From positions 62,001 through 126,000 of the forward strand of contig CAVPHW010000004.1 of assembly GCA_963704835.1 (NCBI GenBank): a DNA stretch of 64,000 nt, read 5' to 3'. This document shows, piece after piece, positions 18,553 to 27,010 of the stretch. Source of the stretch: GCA-2746605 sp963704835. GTDB taxonomy: Bacteria; Bacteroidota; Ignavibacteria; Ignavibacteriales; Melioribacteraceae. Below the pieces are notes generated by a model. It made no database searches, had not been told where the DNA came from, and saw only the letters and a program-made list of their open reading frames with translations. The translations under genes were made by a program, and so were the position numbers. Every line of letters starts with the position of its first letter. The first letter of the stretch is position 1.

Positions 18553-19530
18553 CTAACGTTCAGGAATTACATCAATAGTTCCTTCCTTAGGAAATTTAAT
18601 TGAGTAAATCTTTTTCTGTTTATTCGTTAAATAATTTTCCCTTAACCAAGGATTAAGCAATTTCAGTATTTTGTAATTTATTCCTTTTTGAATTGCAAAA
18701 TCAGCCCAACTTGCAACTGAACTATCTACTTTAATATCTACAGTTTCATAGGGCTTATATAGATCTTCATCTTTGAGATCAAAACCATACTTACTGGGTG
18801 AATTCATCATTATTTTAGTTGCAATAATTCTAAAAATATATCTTGAAGTTTCTTCGTTGAGGACTAGATTATAATAGTTATTAGTTTTCTGTCTTGCGAG
18901 CTGTTCATCAATTCCACTCATCCCCATATTATATGATGCAGCTGCAAGTGTCCAATTGTTATATTTATCATAAGCTTTTTGTAAATATCTACATGCTGCC
19001 TCAGTTGATTTTTCAAGGTTATAGCGTTCATCAATTTCACTATTGATTTCCAATCCGAACTCAGAACCAGAACTTTTCAGAAATTGCCAAAACCCAACAG
19101 CATTAGAGGGTGATGTTAAATTTAAAAGTGTACTTTCAGTAACGCATAAATATTTAAAATCATCTGGGATATTATTTTTAGCAAGAATTGGTTCAATAAT
19201 AGGGAACCATCTATTTGCTCTTTTTATTGTAAGCACCATTAAAGAATGCCAATAAGTATTCACAATAAATTCTCTGTCTAATCGCTCATAAACATCTGAA
19301 TTATACAAAGGGACTTTTTCACCACACAATTCAACAGAATTTGGGATAGCTGGAGAAACAATTCTATATTCTTGAGGAAAGTTTGAATTTCCTACGTCAA
19401 TACTGTTTTCGCTTTCCAAGGGTCGAAAATTCAAAAAAAGTAAAACAGAGACTAACACTAGTAAGGTTAATATTGCTGTAGATTTTAAAATTTGGGAAAT
19501 GGAGTTGAAGTTTTTATTCATGTAATTCAC
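18553..19530 (-). CDS. Membrane-anchored lytic transglycosylase (SLT domain)
   Basis: The 325-residue product cleaves peptidoglycan glycan strands with formation of anhydro ends. It has an N-terminal hydrophobic anchor (about residues 14-33). The SLT domain carries the catalytic Glu in LCVTESTLLN, then SNAVGFWQFLKSSG, DERYNLEKSTEAACRYL and WTLAAASYNMGMSGI. A C-terminal ~50-residue part (DFAIQKGINYKILKLLNPWL) looks like a LysM-type wall-binding repeat. The overall layout resembles MltD of Bacteroidota. A DMT transporter gene lies 87 nt upstream on the same strand; the region between is AT-rich. The start ATG is supported by the hydrophobic anchor following it directly. Confidence 0.88.
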   Translation of the reverse strand: MNYMNKNFNSISQILKSTAILTLLVLVSVLLFLNFRPLESENSIDVGNSNFPQEYRIVSPAIPNSVELCGEKVPLYNSDVYERLDREFIVNTYWHSLMVLTIKRANRWFPIIEPILAKNNIPDDFKYLCVTESTLLNLTSPSNAVGFWQFLKSSGSEFGLEINSEIDERYNLEKSTEAACRYLQKAYDKYNNWTLAAASYNMGMSGIDEQLARQKTNNYYNLVLNEETSRYIFRIIATKIMMNSPSKYGFDLKDEDLYKPYETVDIKVDSSVASWADFAIQKGINYKILKLLNPWLRENYLTNKQKKIYSIKFPKEGTIDVIPER

Positions 19531-19617
19531 ATAGTTTTATTATTAAAAATTTATTCAATATAGCAAATCTAATTGATTTACAAAATTAAGTATATCTAAA
19601 TATGAATATTAAAATAT

Positions 19618-20484
19618 TTATGAAATTGATTTCATATGGAAGTACTTGTTTTCTATAAGTAAGGCTGCTCCAATAAACAATACACCAATAACTAATTGAA
19701 GAAAATTAATCGTTTCATTTAAAAATAAAAATGCAAATAAAACTCCCAATGGAATTTTTAGGTTATTTAAAATTGCCAAAGTACCTGTAGAAACCTTTGT
19801 GGCACCAAAATTCCAAAGAAAAAAGCCAATACCAGAAGCAATTGCTCCAAGGTAAATTAATGTGAACCATTGCTTGTCGGTAATGAATAAAGCATTAAAA
19901 TCTGTTGTTAAAGAAGTTAATACTCCAGCATATAACAAAGCCCCAAAATATAATATTCCGAAAATGTTTAATGGCTTAACATCAATATTTCCTTTAATTA
20001 TTTTTACGAAGTAAACTTGTCCAAAAGCGAAGCATAAATTAGAAAACTGAATTAAAAGAATACCTTTCCAAAACCCAAGATACATGTTTTCAGAAAAAAG
20101 AATAATTGCAGAACCTAAAATTGTTAGAACAGCAGTTAACCAATGTAAAGGGGATATTTTTTTTGCAAAAAGATCACTGATTAAGACTACAAAAATTGGA
20201 GTTAATATTGTCATAATTGCAATTTCATAAGCCTTCAAAAATTGATATGAATAGATATATGCTGAGTACATTAGCCCATATTGAATCACTCCAATAATAA
20301 AAAAGTGAACCAAAATATTTTTTGGGATATTTTTTAATTTTAGAAAAGGTACAAAAATGATAAATGATATTAGAAGGCGAACAAATACGACAAAATTTGA
20401 ATCAACACCAACAAGGTTCCCCTTTATAAGGCTAAAGGATAATGCCCAAATGATGGATACAATAATAAGATAAATCATACGCAA
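19618..20484 (-). CDS. DMT-superfamily transporter (EamA/RhaT type)
   Basis: A 288-residue inner-membrane protein with ten predicted membrane helices in two similar halves, the EamA arrangement. MIYLIIVSIIWALSFSLIKG opens the first half, and FSNLCFAFGQVYFVKII begins the second. The last helix pair contains LNNLKIPLGVLFAFLFLNE, a conserved EamA signature. Family members export amino acids, nucleosides or metabolites, and the substrate cannot be read from sequence. It is divergent from cysS across a 100-nt gap and transcribed toward the lytic transglycosylase gene. Confidence 0.88.
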   Translation of the reverse strand: MRMIYLIIVSIIWALSFSLIKGNLVGVDSNFVVFVRLLISFIIFVPFLKLKNIPKNILVHFFIIGVIQYGLMYSAYIYSYQFLKAYEIAIMTILTPIFVVLISDLFAKKISPLHWLTAVLTILGSAIILFSENMYLGFWKGILLIQFSNLCFAFGQVYFVKIIKGNIDVKPLNIFGILYFGALLYAGVLTSLTTDFNALFITDKQWFTLIYLGAIASGIGFFLWNFGATKVSTGTLAILNNLKIPLGVLFAFLFLNETINFLQLVIGVLFIGAALLIENKYFHMKSIS

Positions 20485-20584
20485 ATATAAATTAAAAATT
20501 GTTGATTTGAACGTAAGTAAAAACTTTGCTCGTTAATTTCAATAGTGAATTTTATTATATTTATAGTTCAACATTGGAGTAATA

Positions 20585-21990
20585 ATGCTTATTTATAATA
20601 CTTTTGGAAAGAAAAAAGAAGAGTTCATTCCTTTAAATCCACCAAATGTTACAATTTACGTTTGCGGACCCACAATATATGATTTTTTTCATATTGGGAA
20701 TGCAAGATCTTTTGTATCAGCTGATCTGATAAGAAGATATCTGGAATATAAAAATTATAACGTAAAATTTGTAATGAACTTAACTGATATTGATGATAAG
20801 CTGATCAAAAAATCCAATGATGAAAATTTACCTGTTGAGCAAATTGCAAAAAAATATGCTGATGCTTTTTTTACAGATATTGAAACTTTGGGGATTAAGG
20901 AAGCTGATATTTATCCAAAAGCGACCGAACATATTCCTGAAATTATTGAAATGATTTCAAAACTAGTGGAAAAAGGTTTTGCTTATAATGTTGACGGAAA
21001 TGTTTTTTATGACGTAAGGAAATTTGATGCTTATGGGAAACTTAGTGGTAAAAATACCGAAGACTTAGAAGCTGGCGCGAGGATTGAAATAAATGAAGAT
21101 AAAAGAAATCCGTTAGATTTTTCTTTGTGGAAAAAGGCAAAACCAGATGAACCTTTTTGGGAAAGTCCTTGGGGAAAAGGAAGGCCTGGTTGGCATATTG
21201 AGTGTTCTGCAATGAGTATTAAACACCTTGGTGAAACAATTGATATTCACATTGGTGGAACAGATTTGGTTTTTCCTCACCACGAAAACGAAATTGCACA
21301 GAGTGAAGCGGCATGTAATTCTAAATTTGTAAAATATTGGATTCATGGGGGGTTCTTAAATATAAATCAAGAAAAAATGTCTAAATCTTTAGGCAATTTT
21401 TTTACAGCTAGAGAAATTCTTAAAAAATTCAGCCCAAATGCTGTCAGACTTTTTTTTAGTCAAACACATTTTTCTGGTCCATTAAGTTTTAGTGAAGATT
21501 TATTAGAAGCCGCTGAAAAGGGACTCGAAAAAATTTACAATTTAGTTGATAAAATAGAAAATACAAATTCATCTGCTGATTCAAATTTAGCAATATTTGA
21601 GAATGACAGATATATTTTTGCATTTGAAAATGCTATGGATGATAATTTTAATTCTCCTCAGGCATTAGCTGTGGTTTATGATTTTATTAGAGATTTTAAT
21701 AAATATCTAAGTAAAAATGAAAAAATTCCACGTGTGGTTTTGGAAAATGGCAAATCTTTTTAAAATCTACCTTGGTTGATGTGCTAGGTATAAATGTTTT
21801 TTTAAGAAAAGAAAATTTATTTTCTTTGGATAACGATCTTATAAATATTATGATCGAACTTAGAGCTAAAGCAAAGTTGGAAAAGAATTATGCCATGGCT
21901 GATGAAATAAGAACAAAGCTAAGTGATATTGGGGTATTGTTAGAAGATAGTAAAGAGGGTACAAAATTTAAAATTGTGAAAAAAACTTAA
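20585..21990 (+). CDS. cysS: Cysteinyl-tRNA synthetase, one frameshift
   Basis: It charges tRNA-Cys. The first frame (20585-21763) holds the catalytic core: YVCGPTIYDFFHIGNARSF (HIGH element as HIGN, first zinc Cys), RPGWHIECSAMS (second zinc Cys), FPHHENEIAQSEAA (zinc His and Glu) and EKMSKSLGNF. It stops after GKSF. Restoring one T in the five-T run at 21757-21761 continues the protein as FLKSTLVDVLGINV to TAA at 21990, giving about 468 residues, the usual length; the 3' part includes the C-terminal helical block LRAKAKLEKNYAMADEIR. Only one cysS is present and it is normally essential, so a homopolymer sequencing error is the likely cause. The stop overlaps the next ATG (TAATG). Confidence 0.93.
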
Positions 21991-22358
21991 TGTCTATAAA
22001 AATGATTACTATAGTTTCATTGTCATTAATTTTAATTGGATCATTTTTGGTCTGGCATTTCTGCATAAGTATTTACGAGGTGAGGTACTCATATCCTCAA
22101 GGGAACAATATTTTACTGAAAAATAATAATTACTCAATTGAATGCTATGGAATAAACTCACTTGGAAATGAACTTAAATGGAGAAAGATTTTAAGTACAG
22201 TTGAAATATTGGATGGAGAAGACTTGGCAAAAATAACAGAAGTAAAAAATAATAGAATTTCATTTTCAACCAATTCAATAGTTGGAAAAGTTGTTTTAAA
22301 AATCAATTCAGAATTGTCACTTAATCCTGCTCTACTTACTTTTACGGTAAAAGATTAA
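21990..22358 (+). CDS. Small membrane-anchored or exported protein, unknown
   Basis: I do not recognise a family. The 122-residue product has one N-terminal hydrophobic helix (about residues 5-27: MITIVSLSLILIGSFLVWHF) and then an Ig-like beta-rich region of about 90 residues. The pattern YSIECYGINSLGNELKWRKIL followed by a VVLKI...LLTFTV end resembles small bacterial Ig-like (Big) folds in composition only. The ATG overlaps the cysS stop codon in TAATG, implying translational coupling, and the next gene starts directly after its stop. Confidence 0.65.
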   Translation: MSIKMITIVSLSLILIGSFLVWHFCISIYEVRYSYPQGNNILLKNNNYSIECYGINSLGNELKWRKILSTVEILDGEDLAKITEVKNNRISFSTNSIVGKVVLKINSELSLNPALLTFTVKD

Positions 22359-23150
22359 GTGTTCATAAAAATGAATTCTTTTAGAAATTTATTTATAATC
22401 ATCACTCTGTTTATTATTCCTAGAGAAATTGTAGCTCAATCCTTTTATGGAAATGGTGCCAATAGAGAGTTTACCAGACTAATTGAACTTCCGACTGCTG
22501 GCACTTTAATAAATGGTGATCAGCTAACCAGTTTTAAAATTTTACCTCATGGTATTATCATCCTTCAATTTGAGTTGGGTTTATGGGATTTTATGAATTT
22601 GGGTGTTTCTTATGGAGGTTCAAATATTATTGGTACAGGAGAGCCCTCGTGGAATCCAAATCTAAATTTTGACCTTAAACTAAGAATTTCTAAAGAAACT
22701 CAATCTAGCCCTTCATTTACATTAGGTCTAAATAATCAACTAAAAGGAATGTTCATTGAAACTAAAGAGCAACATGGTTCTGGATCGACTGGTGTATATT
22801 TTGTGGTTTCCAAAAATTATAAATTACTTGGTTTTTTTAGCCTGCACTCAATTATTAGCTATGCATTTGATTCAAATAATGATAATAGATTTAAAATAGG
22901 TATTGGAGCAGAGAAAACTATTATGCCATGGGGAGCTGTTATTGTGGAATATTCTCCTACAATAAATGAGAACTCAATATTTTCATTATTTGAAAATTGG
23001 GGATATTTAAATGTTGGTCTGAAGTTCTCATTGGGTAAAGGAGTTTCGTTAGGTATAATTGCAAAAGATTTATTGGAAAGCGATAAAATTGGTTTTCAAA
23101 GTGGATTTGGACGAGGAATAGTTTTAGAGTATAACTCATCAATATTTTAA
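22359..23150 (+). CDS. Exported outer-membrane beta-barrel-like protein
   Basis: The 263-residue product has a signal peptide with a cleavage site of the Bacteroidota kind near IVAQ|SFYGNG. The rest alternates short amphipathic strands (FELGLWDFMNLGVSYGG, KIGIGAEKTIMPWGAVIVEY, LNVGLKFSLGKGVSLGIIAKDL), the pattern of a small outer-membrane beta-barrel. A GTG at 22359 directly abuts the previous stop; an ATG at 22371 is an equally good start and would shorten the protein by four residues. Neither has a clear Shine-Dalgarno site. It is probably co-transcribed with cysS and the small membrane protein. Function is unknown. Confidence 0.72.
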   Translation: MFIKMNSFRNLFIIITLFIIPREIVAQSFYGNGANREFTRLIELPTAGTLINGDQLTSFKILPHGIIILQFELGLWDFMNLGVSYGGSNIIGTGEPSWNPNLNFDLKLRISKETQSSPSFTLGLNNQLKGMFIETKEQHGSGSTGVYFVVSKNYKLLGFFSLHSIISYAFDSNNDNRFKIGIGAEKTIMPWGAVIVEYSPTINENSIFSLFENWGYLNVGLKFSLGKGVSLGIIAKDLLESDKIGFQSGFGRGIVLEYNSSIF

Positions 23151-23287
23151 CTGTATACTTTTCTGTACATAAAGTTTAATTTTATATACAAATTAGATAT
23201 AAAAAGTGTTAAATCAGTCTTAAAAAGGATAATTTATTGGCGCAAGATTTGCACAATGAAATGTAGATTAATTACAAGAGGAACTCA

Positions 23288-24468
23288 ATGAAAGCATATG
23301 TTTATATTTTAATAATAGCGGCAAGCTCATTTTTAACCAGTTGTTACACTGAAATTGGTTATGATTATGAACGAGAAGCATATTGGGATAAAGTTGAAGG
23401 GAAAAAGTCTGTAAAGAAAGACAACCAACAATATGATTATGAACAAGAAGATGCTCTGGATTACGGAGATTCATCCGAGTATTATGCAGATGGGGACTAC
23501 GATGATAGCCTTCAATATGAGGATGAACAAGGTTATGTTGATGATTATAATTATTCCCGCACAAGCAGATATTACGATTATTACTATCCTGGTTATAACG
23601 TAGCAGTCTATTCAAGATACTATGATCCTTTCTGGGATTATAATCCATTTTATTCTTATTACTACTACAACCCCTTCTATTATCCATTTAGATACAATTA
23701 CTATAATGGTTGGTATAGTTCCGGATACTATTATGATCATTATCCCCATTACACAACAAACTATTTTAGTAAAACCAAGGAAAGAACAAATTGGAATTCT
23801 AGGTTGAGAGATAATACGGGTGGTAGAAATCATAATGATAGCTATAGCGATAGAGCTTCGAGATCTTCAAGTAGTTCAAGTACTGGTCGGGCATCATTAT
23901 CTAAAAAGAGTGACCGAAGTGACATAACCATAAATAAAGATAGATCAACTAGAAATTCAACAGATAGAACAACGGCAGAGAAAGTGTTACAAAAAATAAA
24001 AGTACTTCTGAAAGCAGCAGAACTATCACAAGATCCGGAAGAACAACTCAAGATAAAGATCAAGTAAATAGTAGTTCAAGATCAAGAGATAATAGTTCTA
24101 GTTATAGATCTAATTCTGCCAAGGATAAACCTAATATAAGTAATGATTCGAGGAAATCTGAAAGCAGACAATCTTATACAAGTAAAAAGAGCTACCAAAC
24201 AAAGAAAAGCTCAATGAATACTCCTAGGGTCAATAATAGTTCAAATTCTAGTAGAAGTGGAAAAAGTTATAGCTCAGGAACCAATAAAAGCACATCAAGA
24301 AGTTATTCTTCTCCATCCTCTAGTAGTTCATCTAGTTCCAACAGTTCTTCGAGACCTAGTAGTGTATCTTCTAGCAGTTCAAAATCTAGCAGTGGCGGAA
24401 GTTCAAGTTCGGGCAGTTCTTCGAGTAGAAGCAGTAGTGGCAGTGGCAGCAGTAGGAGTAAAAGATAA
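23288..24468 (+). CDS. Tyr-rich/Ser-rich low-complexity lipoprotein, one frameshift
   Basis: The product starts with a signal peptide and lipobox LTSC (Cys at about residue 19). An acidic Tyr/Asp-rich region follows (residues ~25-95), then a very Tyr-rich core with repeated YYDYYYPGY and NPFYSYYYYNPFYY patterns (~95-160), then an Arg/Ser/Asn-rich part. The first frame stops at 24067. The same composition continues one frame over (NGRESVTKNKSTSESS... then long Ser runs ending SGSGSSRSKR) to 24468, so a single missing base near 23969-23972 breaks a gene of about 393 residues. No enzymatic motif is present. Its stop overlaps the ATG of the FadL-like gene (TAATG). A surface or periplasmic adhesive role is conceivable but unsupported beyond composition. 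Confidence 0.7.
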
Positions 24469-25913
24469 TGAAATCGCTAAAACTATTCTTTATTATCGTA
24501 CTTAGTATAGGATTCACAAAATTATCAGCACAAAACTACAATGATGCTTACCGTTTATCTGAAGAGGGAATTGATTTTGATGCCAGGACTCTTGCTTTGG
24601 GGAACAGCACAATAGCTACTTGGGGTAGTTTCTCAAGTACGTTAGTAAATCCTGGGGCATTAGCAACGGTGCAAAAAAGTATTTTCACCTTAAGTATTAA
24701 TACTAATACTTTGCAAAATTCAGCCGATTTCTTTAATTCCAATCTTACTGCAGATAAGAATAACAACAATCTTAATCAGCTTAGTTTAATTCTTCCACTG
24801 CCAACAAAGAAGGGAAGTGCTGCACTTGCGTTTGGCTATAATCAATCCAGAGATTATAATTCTTTCCTTAAGTTTGATGCCTTCAATGGTGATAATAACT
24901 CAATGATTCAGGACCTTACAAATTTTAATGATGATATAGCTTATGATTTGTATTTAAGTTATCCGGTTTATAATGCAAATGACGTTTATATTGAAGATAG
25001 AACTAACATAGCCGGCAGATTGAATCAAAGTGGAAACATTGATGAAGAAGGAAGCCAAAATAGTTGGGTTATGTCTGGTGCATTCGAAATTCAAAAAAAT
25101 ATTTACGTGGGGGGTACTTTTAATATTATTTCTGGTAAGTACAAAAGCAACAGAACTTATCAAGAGGATGACTACACAAATAACTTTTACACCGGTCTAT
25201 TAGACCCTTTTGATCCGAATACTAATGGTTTTGAATCCTTTTATATAAATGATATTATTGATTGGAATATAAGTGGTTGGGACTTTCGTTTAGGACTGTT
25301 ATACGAGATGAATAATATGTTAAGTTTTGGAGCAACAATAAAATTCCCTTCCTATTTTTCGATCTCGGAAAGATATTCTATATATGGTGAATCAGAGTTC
25401 TCGGATATCATTCATTACATTGATTATCCAGGGGCAAAAAACGAATACGAAATATCAACTCCTATGGAAATAAGTAGTGGAGTTTCTTTTTCTTTACCTT
25501 TGGTAAAAATTAATGCTAGTCTTAAACTTGTTGATTATTCACAATTAGAATTTACAAAGGGATTTGATTCGTTTGATTTAGATCAAAAAAATGCTGATAT
25601 AAAAAATGTATTTGAAAGTGTTGTAAATTATAATTTTGGAGCTGAGTTTACGATTCCATATCCTTCTATGAAATTGAGAGGAGGATTTATCTATAATCCT
25701 TCGCCTTACATTGGTGATTCTTCAGAATTTGATAAAAAATACTTTACAATGGGAGTAGGATTACCACTCTCTAAGAACCTAATTTTAGATTTTGCGTATG
25801 CTCATGGCTGGTGGAAGAACATTGGTGATAATTATTCTGCTAACCTTTCTAGAACATATCAGTCATTAAATTTAGATAAAGTTGCAATAACTGTTAATTA
25901 TAGTTTTATGTAA
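24468..25913 (+). CDS. FadL/OmpP1/TodX-like outer-membrane protein
   Basis: The 481-residue product has a signal peptide ending near KLSAQ|NYNDAY. Immediately after come ALGNSTIATWGSFSSTLVNPGAL, the hatch-domain pattern of FadL-type barrels (GNA...NPA), and beta-strand-rich sequence ending in the terminal strand VAITVNYSFM with a C-terminal hydrophobic residue. Family members take up hydrophobic compounds; in T9SS organisms PorV is also of this fold, but I see nothing that assigns this copy to PorV. It is translationally coupled to the preceding low-complexity lipoprotein (TAATG). A terminator follows. Confidence 0.82.
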   Translation: MKSLKLFFIIVLSIGFTKLSAQNYNDAYRLSEEGIDFDARTLALGNSTIATWGSFSSTLVNPGALATVQKSIFTLSINTNTLQNSADFFNSNLTADKNNNNLNQLSLILPLPTKKGSAALAFGYNQSRDYNSFLKFDAFNGDNNSMIQDLTNFNDDIAYDLYLSYPVYNANDVYIEDRTNIAGRLNQSGNIDEEGSQNSWVMSGAFEIQKNIYVGGTFNIISGKYKSNRTYQEDDYTNNFYTGLLDPFDPNTNGFESFYINDIIDWNISGWDFRLGLLYEMNNMLSFGATIKFPSYFSISERYSIYGESEFSDIIHYIDYPGAKNEYEISTPMEISSGVSFSLPLVKINASLKLVDYSQLEFTKGFDSFDLDQKNADIKNVFESVVNYNFGAEFTIPYPSMKLRGGFIYNPSPYIGDSSEFDKKYFTMGVGLPLSKNLILDFAYAHGWWKNIGDNYSANLSRTYQSLNLDKVAITVNYSFM

Positions 25914-25941
25914 TTGAATAAATTCAATTTGGATAGTATTT

Positions 25942-25973
25942 AAAAGCACCTTATTTTCTTTAGGTGCTTTTTT
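25942..25973 (+). terminator. Rho-independent terminator after the FadL-like gene
   Basis: AAAAGCACCT at 25942-25951 pairs perfectly with AGGTGCTTTT at 25962-25971 around a 10-nt loop, running into further T residues 29 nt after the stop codon. Confidence 0.85.
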
Positions 25974-25983
25974 ATTATTATTT

Positions 25984-25988
25984 GGGAG
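25984..25988 (+). promoter_or_regulatory. Shine-Dalgarno GGGAG placed before a non-canonical rsgA start
   Basis: GGGAG at 25984-25988 lies 7 nt before an ATA codon at 25996, which opens the conserved RsgA N-terminus (KGRIIRIESKDYYVL). The nearest canonical start (GTG 26038) has no comparable ribosome site and would remove those residues. Confidence 0.5.
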
Positions 25989-26037
25989 ATTATTTATAAA
26001 GGGTAGAATTATTAGAATAGAAAGTAAAGATTATTAT

Positions 26038-26949
26038 GTGCTTTCTGAAAATGATCATTTATTCAGGTGCTCTTTAAGAGGTAAGTTAAAGAACCAACTA
26101 GCTTTAAAAAGAGATAAGCTTCTGACACTAGATTATGCCATTCTTGGCGATTTTGTAAATTTTAGTGAAAGTTCACAAAATATTGGGGTAATTGAAAGTC
26201 TAGAACCGAGGAAAAATTATATCTCAAGAAAAGCAGGACGCTTAAGAGGTAGCCTTAAAAGAGGCGAAAGGTATGAGCAAATTATCGCTTCAAATATTGA
26301 TTCTTTATATATTGTGACAAGCTGTAAATCCCCAAAATTTAACAATAAATTTTTAGATAGAGTTATTGTTTCTGCTGAAAGCTCGCAAATAACCCCGGTT
26401 ATTGTTATTAATAAAATTGATTTAGACGATAATAACATATCTGACTATTGGGAACAATTTTACAAGTCTATAGGTTATAAGGTTTTTAAGGTTAGTTCTT
26501 TATCAGGTAACAATATAAACAAACTGAAAAAAGACATTCGTAAAAAACTAAGTTTATTTTGGGGACAATCAGGTGTAGGAAAATCTTCCTTGTTAAATAA
26601 AATGTTTCCTCATTTGGATTTTAATGTTGGCGAGATTAGTGAATCTTCTAATAAAGGTACTCATACTACAGTTACAAGTGTTTTAACGGAAGCTGAAAAA
26701 GACACTTTTATTATTGATACTCCTGGGATTAGGGAAATAGATCCTTATGGAATTAAGAAGGAAGATTTATCTCATTATTACATAGAATTTATTCCATACA
26801 TCAATAATTGTAAGTTTAATACATGCATTCATGATCATGAACCAGGTTGTGCTATCCAAGCAGCTGTTGAAAATAAACTAATTTCTGTTGAAAGGTACGA
26901 GAGCTACATTAACTTGCTAAATACAATTGAAGACGACATGATTTATTAA
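26038..26949 (+). CDS. rsgA: RsgA small-ribosomal-subunit biogenesis GTPase
   Basis: RsgA is a circularly permuted GTPase that acts late in 30S subunit assembly. Motifs occur in permuted order: NKID (G4), then GQSGVGKSSLLNKMF (G1), the KGTHTT loop (G2), DTPGIREID (G3), and a zinc knuckle CKFNTCIHDHEPGC near the C-terminus. The frame is open upstream of the GTG at 26038 and reads KGRIIRIESKDYYVLSEND, which matches the normal RsgA beginning; no ATG, GTG or TTG precedes it, but a GGGAG sits 7 nt before an ATA at 25996. The true N-terminus is therefore probably 25996, from a rare ATA start or an ATG altered by mutation or error. The rest is full length (OB fold, G domain, zinc domain). Confidence 0.93.
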   Translation: MLSENDHLFRCSLRGKLKNQLALKRDKLLTLDYAILGDFVNFSESSQNIGVIESLEPRKNYISRKAGRLRGSLKRGERYEQIIASNIDSLYIVTSCKSPKFNNKFLDRVIVSAESSQITPVIVINKIDLDDNNISDYWEQFYKSIGYKVFKVSSLSGNNINKLKKDIRKKLSLFWGQSGVGKSSLLNKMFPHLDFNVGEISESSNKGTHTTVTSVLTEAEKDTFIIDTPGIREIDPYGIKKEDLSHYYIEFIPYINNCKFNTCIHDHEPGCAIQAAVENKLISVERYESYINLLNTIEDDMIY

Positions 26950-27010
26950 TCAAATTAACTTATCTTTTCATAATATTTTTTAAATTTTACTTATAACACT
27001 AAAGAACCAA

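Noticed and set aside
21757..21772. Programmed frameshift in cysS
   Set aside because: The slippery run is only T5, no stimulatory structure is evident, and other genes show the same kind of lesion at ordinary homopolymers.
23268..23833. Minus-strand and alternate-frame open reading frames over the Tyr-rich gene
   Set aside because: They are His/Asn/Ile-rich shadows created by the repetitive TAT/TAC codons of the real gene.
24257..24505. Open frame of 82 codons overlapping the Ser-rich tail
   Set aside because: It is the Val/Leu/Ala-rich alternate reading of the repetitive Ser codons and has no start context.
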